DNA of 6,606 nt from CAZXVW01 sp964644025 (GTDB lineage: Bacteria; Acidobacteriota; Terriglobia; Bryobacterales; Bryobacteraceae): contig CAZXVW010000217.1 of NCBI GenBank assembly GCA_964644025.1, positions 1 to 6,606 on the forward strand, read 5' to 3'. The translations under genes and the position numbers were made by a program. The notes beneath the pieces were generated by a model. It had not been told where the DNA came from and did not search any database. It worked only from the letters and a program-made list of their open reading frames with translations. Position 1 is the stretch's first letter, and each line of letters begins with the position of its first letter. Positions 1 through 5,542 of this stretch are shown here, in pieces.

Positions 1-34
1 CAGCTTGGCGGATCAGAAGACTGCCCCCACATTT

Positions 35-64
35 GGCGGAGAGCCGGAGAGCCGGAGAGCCGAG
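35..64. repeat. 8-bp tandem repeat (GCCGGAGA unit)
   Basis: Two exact copies of GCCGGAGA lie at 43-50 and 51-58. They are flanked by a one-mismatch copy (GGCGGAGA, 35-42) and a partial copy (GCCGAG, 59-64). The array sits just downstream of the tRNA with respect to tRNA transcription. No function is evident, and simple slippage is the likeliest origin. The rest of 1-86 shows no gene. Confidence 0.6.
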
Positions 65-86
65 AACCGTAAGTTGTTGAAAAGAT

Positions 87-162
<76 letters not shown>

Positions 163-177
163 TCAGCAGACATCTCT

Positions 178-207
178 ATTTTCACCTGAGCGGGAACGTT
201 CTGTCAA
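178..207 (-). promoter_or_regulatory. putative sigma70-type promoter of tRNA-Gly
   Basis: On the minus strand a perfect -35 box TTGACA (207-202) is followed after 18 nt by GAAAAT (183-178), a 4/6 match to TATAAT. Initiation would fall near base 171, leaving roughly 9 nt before the tRNA 5' end at 162, a sensible spacing for a tRNA promoter. The -35 is strong and the -10 is mediocre. Confidence 0.5.
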
Positions 208-225
208 TCCGGCCACGCACCAATC

Positions 226-234
226 TGATATGAT
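226..234 (+). promoter_or_regulatory. putative extended -10 promoter for the DUF1080 gene
   Basis: TGATATGAT is an extended -10 element: TG, one base, then TATGAT (5/6 to TATAAT). No convincing -35 sits at 16-18 nt, which is common for extended -10 promoters. The predicted start near 241 lies just before the AAGGAG at 243-248. The element overlaps the ATG at 230-232, which argues that this ATG is promoter sequence and not a start codon. Confidence 0.4.
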
Positions 235-259
235 CACTGCCGAAGGAGTGCGAATCATA

Positions 260-916
260 GTGAAGAGAACAGTTGGTTGGATCCTGTTTGCCGTGTTGAT
301 GGCCACGCCGGTGGCGGCTGCCGCCGAACCGGGATTTGTTTCCTTGTTCGACGGCAAGTCGCTGAACGGCTGGCTGCTCGTTTACAAGAAAAACAGCGGC
401 ACCCGCGGCTACCTGGTGGAAGACGGCAAGATCGTCTGCCCGCGCGACGGCGGAGGCAACCTGCTGACCGTGAAGGAGTACGCCAATTTCATCTTGCGGT
501 TCGAGTTCAACATGGAGCCGGGCGGAAACAACGGCGTCGGTATCCGGGCACCCATCACGGGCGACATCGCCTACACGGGCATGGAGATTCAGATCCTGGA
601 TCACAATCACCCGCGCTACCGGGGCTGGCTCAAGCCCTGGCAGCGCCACGGATCGATTTACGGCGTCGTGCCGGCGAAAACCGGATACCTGAAGCCGGCC
701 GGGCAATGGAACCAGGAGGAGATCACCGCTAACGGCCGCCGCATCATGGTGAAGCTGAACGGCACGGTCATCGTGGACGCGGACCTGGATACCATCAAGG
801 ATCCCGCGATCTTGAAAAAACACCCGGGATTGTTACGGACCAAGGGCCGGGTCGGGTTCTTGGGCCATGGGAGCCGGGTGGAGTTCCGCAACATCCGCAT
901 CAAGGAGCTGCCCTGA
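260..916 (+). CDS. secreted DUF1080 (3-keto-disaccharide hydrolase-like) protein
   Basis: The product has about 218 residues. It opens with a Sec signal peptide (MKRTVGW, hydrophobic residues 8-18, then an Ala-rich site with cleavage around residues 21-22) followed by one DUF1080 domain. The family hallmark FVSLFDGKSLNGW is at residues 26-38. Later family features include the NNGVGIR stretch, GMEIQILD, HGSIYGV, and a C-terminal strand ending in EFRNIRIKEL. The fold is a concanavalin A-like beta-sandwich. Characterised relatives hydrolyse 3-keto-glycosides outside the cytoplasm, but the substrate here is unknown. The GTG at 260 is chosen because the signal peptide begins there and AAGGAG lies at 243-248, 11 nt upstream. 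An in-frame ATG at 230 would add ten atypical residues and overlaps the putative -10. The next gene follows after 59 bp on the same strand and also encodes an exported protein. Confidence 0.88.
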   Translation: MKRTVGWILFAVLMATPVAAAAEPGFVSLFDGKSLNGWLLVYKKNSGTRGYLVEDGKIVCPRDGGGNLLTVKEYANFILRFEFNMEPGGNNGVGIRAPITGDIAYTGMEIQILDHNHPRYRGWLKPWQRHGSIYGVVPAKTGYLKPAGQWNQEEITANGRRIMVKLNGTVIVDADLDTIKDPAILKKHPGLLRTKGRVGFLGHGSRVEFRNIRIKELP

Positions 917-975
917 TGCGGCCAAGCTGGTCTGGCCAATGAAGAGCCAGCAGGCGCGCAAGCAAAGCGACGGCC

Positions 976-2397
976 ATGAAATCCCGCAGAGACGTTCTGA
1001 AAGCATCCGCTCTGGCGGCGAGCGCCGGGTTGCTGCCGGGAACGGGCAAGGGGCAGATTTCCCTTCCCGGCATCCCGAACATCGGCGTAAAGGCGGACAC
1101 GGGACCCGCGCGTTCGGAGTGCGGCGTCGGCGCTCTGTTGCCCTGGGCAGACGCGCTCTGGGCAGTGACCTATAACTCGCACAAGCAGGCGACCGGCACC
1201 GGTCTGGGCCTGTACCGGATCGACGAAGACCTCCGCTCGGAACGGGTCCACGTTCACAACGGCACGTACGCCAACCGCCTGGTGCACAGCGAATCGAACC
1301 AGGCTTTCCTCGGCCCTTACGCGATCGACATGCGGGGGAACTTCCGCTACATCCCCGAATTCAAGGATCACCGCTTAACGGCGACCATGCGGCACCTCAC
1401 CGATCCGGCCGGCCGCGTTTACATGCTCACGATGGAGGGCCTGCTGTTCGAGCTCGACGTGGAGACCCTTCGCCCCCGGCTGCTGGCGGACCTGGTGAAG
1501 GAATTGCGGCTTTCCGATGGCCGTCCCCATTTCAAAGGCGGCTTCACCGGGCAGGGGCGCGTGGTGGTGGCTAACAATGCCTTTTATCATTACGGGGACA
1601 CCAGCGGCGGGCTGTTCGAGTGGGACGGGAAAAGCTGGCGCACGCTGATGCGGAAGCCACATCTGGATTGCGCCGGCCGGGAAAACCTGGGCAACGTCAT
1701 TTTCTGCACCGGATGGGATGAGGCTTCGGCGCTGCTCTGGGCACTGGTTGAGGGGAAGTGGCAACGGTACCGGCTTCCGAAAGGGAGTCATGTCTATGAT
1801 CACGCCTGGCAAACCGAATGGATGCGGATCCGCGAGGTGGAAACCGAGCACTTTCTCCTGGACCTGACCGGTCAGTTCTACGAACTGCAGCCGATTGCGT
1901 TTGAAGGACGCATCCGGGGGGTGAAACCGATCTGCAACCATCTGCGGACGATTCCGGACTACTGTTCGTTCCGGGGTTTATTGGTGCTGGCAGGCAACGA
2001 GACGACCCCCAACCACGACGCGAATACCCTCGGCGGACAGCCGCAGTCCGGCATCTGGTTCGGGAAGACCGACGATCTGTGGCGGTGGGGCAAGCCACAG
2101 GGTTGGGGCGGCCCGTGGCGGAAGACACCGGTCAAGAAGGACGAGCCCTCGGACCCCTTCCTGATGACCGGATTCGACAAGAAGGTTCTTCACGTAGTTC
2201 AGCGGGGCGCTTCCCGAGCGCTGATTGACATCGAGGTTGACTTCCTCGGCAGCGGCGAATGGCACCACTACCACCGGATTCCGGCCGGCGACGGCGAGTA
2301 CCACTTCCATATTTTCCCTCCTGGTTTCAGCGCCCACTGGGTGCGGCTGCGGCCGAGCACCGCCTGCCTCGCCACGGCGGAATTCGTTTACACCTGA
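976..2397 (+). CDS. Tat-signal exported protein of unknown function, possibly beta-propeller
   Basis: The product has 473 residues. The N-terminus MKSRRDVLKAS matches the twin-arginine pattern S-R-R-x-x-L-K and is followed by an Ala/Leu segment (10-20), so export folded through the Tat system is expected. I do not recognise a named enzyme. The body is rich in short beta-strand phrases with aromatic turns: GLGLYRID (77-84), LLFELDVE (156-163), GGLFEWDGKSW (211-221), ALLWALVEGKW (252-262) and DDLWRWG (366-372). This suggests a beta-propeller-like scaffold, which is inference. A Trp-rich stretch covers 361-381, and the C-terminus ends in a strand-rich module (441-473) with HFHIFPPG and HWVRLRP. 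No strong Shine-Dalgarno precedes the ATG, and the start rests on the Tat leader. It probably shares a transcript with the DUF1080 gene 59 bp upstream, suggesting a joint role in handling extracellular sugars or glycosides. Confidence 0.85.
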   Translation: MKSRRDVLKASALAASAGLLPGTGKGQISLPGIPNIGVKADTGPARSECGVGALLPWADALWAVTYNSHKQATGTGLGLYRIDEDLRSERVHVHNGTYANRLVHSESNQAFLGPYAIDMRGNFRYIPEFKDHRLTATMRHLTDPAGRVYMLTMEGLLFELDVETLRPRLLADLVKELRLSDGRPHFKGGFTGQGRVVVANNAFYHYGDTSGGLFEWDGKSWRTLMRKPHLDCAGRENLGNVIFCTGWDEASALLWALVEGKWQRYRLPKGSHVYDHAWQTEWMRIREVETEHFLLDLTGQFYELQPIAFEGRIRGVKPICNHLRTIPDYCSFRGLLVLAGNETTPNHDANTLGGQPQSGIWFGKTDDLWRWGKPQGWGGPWRKTPVKKDEPSDPFLMTGFDKKVLHVVQRGASRALIDIEVDFLGSGEWHHYHRIPAGDGEYHFHIFPPGFSAHWVRLRPSTACLATAEFVYT

Positions 2398-2415
2398 GGC
2401 GTTCTGACCGCAGCG

Positions 2416-2449
2416 CGGGCTTGGTTGGAGAACAGCTCCGCTCCGCCCG
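2416..2449 (+). other. weak nested hairpin in the 216-bp gap after the Tat protein gene
   Basis: CGGGC (2416-2420) pairs with GCCCG (2445-2449). Inside it GGAG (2427-2430) pairs with CTCC (2436-2439) around a 5-nt loop. There is no T-tract, so it is not a standard intrinsic terminator, though it lies 19 bp past the stop codon. A second small hairpin (ACGCG/CGCGT, 2552-2566) sits further down. The rest of 2398-2601 shows no coding sequence or clear RNA. Confidence 0.2.
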
Positions 2450-2601
2450 TTCGGGGACGGCGCTGGCTCAGGCTAAAGTGATCCCCGGCTGGCTGCCGAT
2501 AGTAAGAGTGCGCAGTTCAAGATAAGAGCGGGAGAGGCATGTCCCGGCAATACGCGTTCTGCGCGTGGTTGGGAATGACTCAGGAACAGTAGAATCGAGA
2601 G

Positions 2602-2607
2602 AAGGAG
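2602..2607 (+). promoter_or_regulatory. Shine-Dalgarno fixing the GTG start of the HPt gene
   Basis: AAGGAG ends 6 nt before the GTG at 2614, an ideal distance. The in-frame ATG at 2632 has no such site, so the GTG is the preferred start and the protein gains six residues. Confidence 0.75.
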
Positions 2608-2613
2608 ACAAAC

Positions 2614-2961
2614 GTGGGGGTTCCTGGACAAATGGCGGGCTTGGATTTAGCGGCGGCGCTGGCTCGCGTCGATGGTGACAAGGAACTGTTGAAAGAGATC
2701 GCCGAAATCTTTCTGGAGGAGTACCCGGGCACGGTTTCGGAAATCCGGAATGCCATAGCGGCCAAGGACCCGGAGGCTCTTCAGCGGGCAGCCCATAGTC
2801 TGAAAGGTTCGATCGGGAACTTCGGCTCCGGCGGCGCCTACGAGGCGGCGCTCCGTCTGGAGCAAATGGGACGCCAGGGTGAGCTGGACCAGAGCGAGCA
2901 GGCTCTGAAGGAACTCGAGAACACTTTGGAAATCCTGACATCACAACTGGTGAAGCTGTGA
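2614..2961 (+). CDS. stand-alone histidine phosphotransfer (HPt) domain protein
   Basis: The product has 115 residues and is almost entirely one HPt domain, predicted to be an all-helical cytoplasmic bundle. The phospho-accepting site is the motif AAHSLKGS with His61, matching the family pattern H-x-L-K-G followed by a small-residue turn (SIGNFGSGG). The preceding helices (DKELLKEIAEIFLEEYP, 22-38) and the following one (AYEAALRLEQM) are typical. HPt proteins carry phosphate between the receiver domain of a hybrid kinase and a final response regulator. There is no kinase, receiver or effector domain on this protein or elsewhere in the window, so its partners are unknown. A GTG start is used (see the Shine-Dalgarno at 2602-2607). 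It is separated by 216 bp and 110 bp from its neighbours and is probably its own transcription unit. Confidence 0.9.
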   Translation: MGVPGQMAGLDLAAALARVDGDKELLKEIAEIFLEEYPGTVSEIRNAIAAKDPEALQRAAHSLKGSIGNFGSGGAYEAALRLEQMGRQGELDQSEQALKELENTLEILTSQLVKL

Positions 2962-3048
2962 TCAGGCCGGCCGCCGACCGGGTTTAGCGGGCGGGGCAAC
3001 CGGGAGCAGGCCTTTTGGGGGATTGCGGCCCCGGAGCAAGTGTGATCC

Positions 3049-3057
3049 TGCTATATT
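3049..3057 (+). promoter_or_regulatory. putative extended -10 promoter of the mqnD-like gene
   Basis: TGCTATATT consists of TG, one base, then TATATT (5/6 to TATAAT). No -35 is found at 16-18 nt; TTGCGG at 3023-3028 is too far (23 nt). Initiation would be near 3064, giving a leader of about 8 nt before the ATG at 3072. That agrees with the absence of a Shine-Dalgarno. Upstream, 2962-3040 is GC-rich with no clear element. Confidence 0.45.
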
Positions 3058-3071
3058 GAAATACTCTCGAT

Positions 3072-3917
3072 ATGGCAACTTCCGCACTGGCCGAGATCGT
3101 CTGCGCGCACAGCCCGGACTCGGATGACGCCTTCATGTTTTACGCGCTGGCGACCGGCAAGATCCGTTCCGAGGTGGTCCGGTTCCGTCACGTTCTGGAT
3201 GACATTGAGTCTTTGAACCGCAAGGCGCTGGAGCAGGTCTATGAGCTGACCGCGATTTCCTACCACGCTTATCCCTACCTTGCCAGCCATTACGCGCTCA
3301 TGCGCAGTGGGTCGAGCGTCGGTGACGGCTACGGGCCAATGCTGATCGGGCTGCGTCCGAGGGATCCGGCGACCATCAAGGGAGCGCGCATCGCCATTCC
3401 GGGCCAGAAAACGACCGCGTACCTGGCGCTGCGGCTCTTCGAACCGGATTTCGAGGCGGTCGTGACGCCGTTCGACAAGATTCCGGATGCCGTTAGCGAG
3501 AAGGCGGTGGACTTAGGACTGGTGATTCACGAAGCGCAGCTCACTTATGGAAAGCGCGGATTTCACTGCGTCTTAGACCTGGGGCAGTGGTGGAAGGAGA
3601 CCCGGGGCCTGCCGCTGCCGCTGGGCGCGAACGCCTTGAAGCGATCGCTGCCGGAGGAGGTGCGGAAGGAGTGCTGCCGCATGATGCGGGAGAGCATCCA
3701 GTATGCGATGGAGCACCGGGAGGAAGCGCTGAATTACGCCATGGAGTTCGCCGGCGACATGGAGCCGCCGCTCGCCGAGAAATTCATCGGCATGTACGTC
3801 AACCACCACACGCTCGATTGCGGCGACGAGGTTCCCCGGGCGGCCCAGAAACTGCTGGACATGGGTTTCGAGGCCGGGCTGATCCCGCGGCGCGTGAAGG
3901 TTGATTTTGTCTGTTAG
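3072..3917 (+). CDS. mqnD: MqnD-like 1,4-dihydroxy-6-naphthoate synthase (menaquinone, futalosine pathway)
   Basis: The product has 281 residues, a usual length for the MqnA/MqnD family, which has a periplasmic-binding-protein fold but no signal peptide and acts in the cytoplasm. Family marks are the N-terminal AHSPDSDDAFMFYAL (12-26), YGPMLIG (87-93), the substrate-loop GQKTTAYLAL (111-120), and VIHEAQLTY (151-159). His153 in the last motif corresponds to the histidine proposed as catalytic base in the Thermus enzyme. MqnD converts cyclic dehypoxanthine futalosine to 1,4-dihydroxy-6-naphthoate, a step of the alternative route to menaquinone. No other mqn gene is in the window. The SPDSDD motif differs from the SPCPND I recall for classical MqnD, so a related paralogue is possible. 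The start is the first ATG, close behind an extended -10, with no Shine-Dalgarno. Confidence 0.78.
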   Translation: MATSALAEIVCAHSPDSDDAFMFYALATGKIRSEVVRFRHVLDDIESLNRKALEQVYELTAISYHAYPYLASHYALMRSGSSVGDGYGPMLIGLRPRDPATIKGARIAIPGQKTTAYLALRLFEPDFEAVVTPFDKIPDAVSEKAVDLGLVIHEAQLTYGKRGFHCVLDLGQWWKETRGLPLPLGANALKRSLPEEVRKECCRMMRESIQYAMEHREEALNYAMEFAGDMEPPLAEKFIGMYVNHHTLDCGDEVPRAAQKLLDMGFEAGLIPRRVKVDFVC

Positions 3918-3945
3918 CCGGGTGCAAAAACTCGGCGCACCCGGC
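3917..3945 (+). terminator. 9-bp inverted repeat at the mqnD-like stop codon (possible terminator)
   Basis: GCCGGGTGC (3917-3925) is perfectly complementary to GCACCCGGC (3937-3945) across an 11-nt loop. The first base is the last base of the TAG stop. There is no T-tract afterwards, so it is not a canonical Rho-independent terminator. It could still terminate weakly, stabilise the mRNA 3' end, or insulate the next gene, whose -10 match begins 9 bp later. Confidence 0.45.
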
Positions 3946-3953
3946 CCCGGTCC

Positions 3954-3961
3954 TGCATAAT
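3954..3961 (+). promoter_or_regulatory. putative -10 promoter element of the HEAT-repeat gene
   Basis: TGCATAAT contains CATAAT (5/6 to TATAAT) directly preceded by TG. The last base of the hexamer is 7 nt before the A of the ATG at 3968, so transcription would start at or beside the start codon and give a leaderless message. GGAG at 3962-3965 is only 2 nt from the ATG, too close to serve as a Shine-Dalgarno. No clear -35 is seen. Confidence 0.35.
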
Positions 3962-3967
3962 GGAGTT

Positions 3968-5275
3968 ATGGGCTTTCGTACTATCCTTTTGTTGGTCTGC
4001 CTGATCTGCCCGGCGACCGCAGCGTGGTCCCAGGACGCCTCCAGTTCGTCACCGAAGGAGCGCGTGCGCGCGGCCAAGGCGCTCGGCGAGCAAGGATCGG
4101 CGGCGATTCCTGCGCTGCGAAAGCTCCTGAAGGATCCGGAAGTGAAGGTCCGGCGCGAGGCGGTGAAGTCGATCGTAAAAATCGGCACCCAGCACAGCCT
4201 CGACGCGCTGGTGGAAGCTACGCGGGACGCGGACCCCGAAGTGCAGGTATGGGCCACCGACGGCCTGGTGAACTTTTATGTGCCCGGCTACGTGAAGACC
4301 GGGCTGACGGCGCCCCTGAAACGGGCCGGGAGGCATCTGAAGTCCTATTTCACCGACGTCAATGACCAGGTGATCCCGCCGGACATGGAAGTCCGGCCGG
4401 ACATTATCGAAGCGCTGGGCAAACTGGCGCGGGGGGGGACGAGCATGGTGGCGCGGGCGCACGCGGCCCGGGCCCTCGGGGTGCTCCGGGGAAGGGCCGC
4501 CGTGCCGGACCTGCTGGAGGCGGTGCGCTCGAAGGATTCGGGGCTGATTTACGAAGCGTTGATTGCTCTGCAGAAGATCGGCGATCGCAGCGCCGGTCCG
4601 GGTATCGCCTTTCTGCTGCGGGATCTGGACGACAGGGTACAGATGGCGGCGATCGAGACTACGGGCCTGTTGCAGAACAAGGACGCCCTGCCCCAGCTCT
4701 ACGAGGTTCTCAACAGCGCCAGGAACAAGAAGATACGCCGCGCCGCCCTTACCGCGATAGCCATGCTGCCGGACGAGAGAAGCCGGGGATACTATACCCA
4801 GTACATCCAGGACAAAGATCCGCTGACGCGCGCGGCGGCGGCGGAGGGGTTCGGACGGCTCGGGAATCCAGAGGATCTGAAAATGATGGAGGGCTTGTTC
4901 CAGGCCGAGAAAAAGATGAACCCGCGGCTCTCGATGGCTTTTGCCCTGGTGTTACTCGGCCGCACGGAGCTCAGCGAGTTCAGTCCATTGCAGTACCTGG
5001 TCAACACCCTCAATTCCTCGTCGTACCAGGGCGTGGCGGAACCGTTTCTCATTGAGCTGGCCCGGCAACCGGAGGTAAGGAAGAATCTCTACCAGGCGCT
5101 GGCGCGGGGCACCCGCGACGAGAAGATCCACCTGGCACGGGTTCTGGCCGTGAGCGGGGCCGATGACAGTATCGCTGCGCTGGAGGCGCTCACCCGGGAT
5201 CAGGATGCTGAGGTGGCCACGGAAGGATCACGGGCCCTGCGAATACTGAGAGCCCGGCTGGAATCAGCGAGCTAG
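3968..5275 (+). CDS. secreted HEAT-repeat (PBS-lyase-like) protein
   Basis: The product has 435 residues. Residues 1-22 form a Sec signal peptide (MGFRT, hydrophobic LLLVCLIC, then ATAAWSQ). Neither cysteine sits in a good lipobox, so a soluble secreted or periplasmic protein is likely. The remainder is a solenoid of roughly 30-residue HEAT-like repeats. Clear ones are AIPALRKLLKDPEVKVRREA (46-65), SLDALVEATRDADPEVQVWA (77-96), the AAVPDLLEAV unit (177-186), a unit around 210-232, ALPQLYEVL (240-248), the DPLTRAAAAEGFGRLG unit (284-299), and the last around 396-428. Residues 101-146 break the pattern with an Asp/Pro-rich insertion (VPGYVK, FTDVNDQ, IPPDM). Such solenoids mediate protein binding, and no enzymatic motif is seen. 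A G8 run lies inside the gene at 4431-4438 without breaking the frame. The stop codon overlaps that of the convergent small gene. Confidence 0.88.
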   Translation: MGFRTILLLVCLICPATAAWSQDASSSSPKERVRAAKALGEQGSAAIPALRKLLKDPEVKVRREAVKSIVKIGTQHSLDALVEATRDADPEVQVWATDGLVNFYVPGYVKTGLTAPLKRAGRHLKSYFTDVNDQVIPPDMEVRPDIIEALGKLARGGTSMVARAHAARALGVLRGRAAVPDLLEAVRSKDSGLIYEALIALQKIGDRSAGPGIAFLLRDLDDRVQMAAIETTGLLQNKDALPQLYEVLNSARNKKIRRAALTAIAMLPDERSRGYYTQYIQDKDPLTRAAAAEGFGRLGNPEDLKMMEGLFQAEKKMNPRLSMAFALVLLGRTELSEFSPLQYLVNTLNSSSYQGVAEPFLIELARQPEVRKNLYQALARGTRDEKIHLARVLAVSGADDSIAALEALTRDQDAEVATEGSRALRILRARLESAS

Positions 5276-5478
5276 CGTTTTCTGTGTTTCTGCTGGCCGA
5301 TGCGGATCTTGAACCGCACCTTTTGGGCCTCTTCATACGCTGCCCAGTCAAAGCGCTTCGCCGCGTCGGCGAGGTACGCATTCACGTCAGCGCCCTTGGG
5401 CAAAACGGCCATCAGCGTCGTGGTGTGCTTGCCGTCCGGACTGGTGATCCGGTAACGCCTCACGTTCGGAATTCCCAT
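5272..5478 (-). CDS. small basic protein of unknown function (68 aa)
   Basis: The ATG at 5478-5476 gives 68 residues. The sequence opens MGIPNVRRYRITSPDGKH, continues with a hydrophobic strand (TLMAVLP), then a helix-like stretch (DVNAYLADAAKRFDWAAYEEAQ), a basic strand (KVRFKIRI) and a very basic tail (KHRKR). I do not recognise a family. It looks like a small folded alpha/beta protein with no signal peptide or membrane segment. The frame stays open upstream to 5814, but that part runs antiphase to the downstream end of the KamA-like gene, so the short form is preferred. An extended -10 match immediately upstream supports this start. It lies 64 bp downstream of the KamA-like gene on the same strand and overlaps the HEAT-repeat gene tail-to-tail by 4 bp. 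Confidence 0.65.
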   Translation of the reverse strand: MGIPNVRRYRITSPDGKHTTTLMAVLPKGADVNAYLADAAKRFDWAAYEEAQKVRFKIRIGQQKHRKR

Positions 5479-5488
5479 AACTTTTTTT

Positions 5489-5497
5489 ATCGTAGCA
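5489..5497 (-). promoter_or_regulatory. putative extended -10 promoter of the 68-aa protein gene
   Basis: On the minus strand TGCTACGAT reads TG, one base, then TACGAT (4/6 to TATAAT). Initiation near 5482 would leave about 4 nt before the ATG at 5478. An A7 run (minus strand, 5488-5482) separates the element from the start, and there is no Shine-Dalgarno. The gene could instead be read through from the KamA-like gene. Confidence 0.3.
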
Positions 5498-5542
5498 TAG
5501 CCACAGGGTTGACACGGGCGCCGGCCGGGGGTCCGGGACTGG

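Noticed and set aside
5..40. Direct repeat TTGGCGGA at 5-12 and 33-40 as a possible attachment site beside the tRNA
   Set aside because: It is only 8 bp, is not derived from the tRNA 3' end, and no integrase or foreign gene is present.
230..232. ATG at 230 as the start of the DUF1080 gene
   Set aside because: It overlaps a TGATATGAT promoter-like element, has no Shine-Dalgarno, and adds ten residues before a textbook signal peptide. GTG at 260 fits better.
182..823. 213-residue open frame on the minus strand opposite the DUF1080 gene
   Set aside because: It is antisense to a clear family member, has His/Val/Asp-rich shadow composition and no ribosome site, and conflicts with the plus-strand gene.
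1375..1941. 188-residue minus-strand frame within the Tat-protein gene
   Set aside because: It is opposite a convincing coding sequence, matches no family I recognise, and high GC explains the open frame.
2569..2595. TTGGGA and TAGAAT as a promoter for the HPt gene
   Set aside because: The spacing is only 15 nt and the -35 is 4/6. Initiation would fall inside or beside the Shine-Dalgarno. Too weak to list as a feature.
5468..5488. GGAATTCC palindrome followed by T7 as a plus-strand terminator after the HEAT gene
   Set aside because: The palindrome has no loop to form a hairpin, and the T-run is better explained as the A-rich spacer before the minus-strand start codon.
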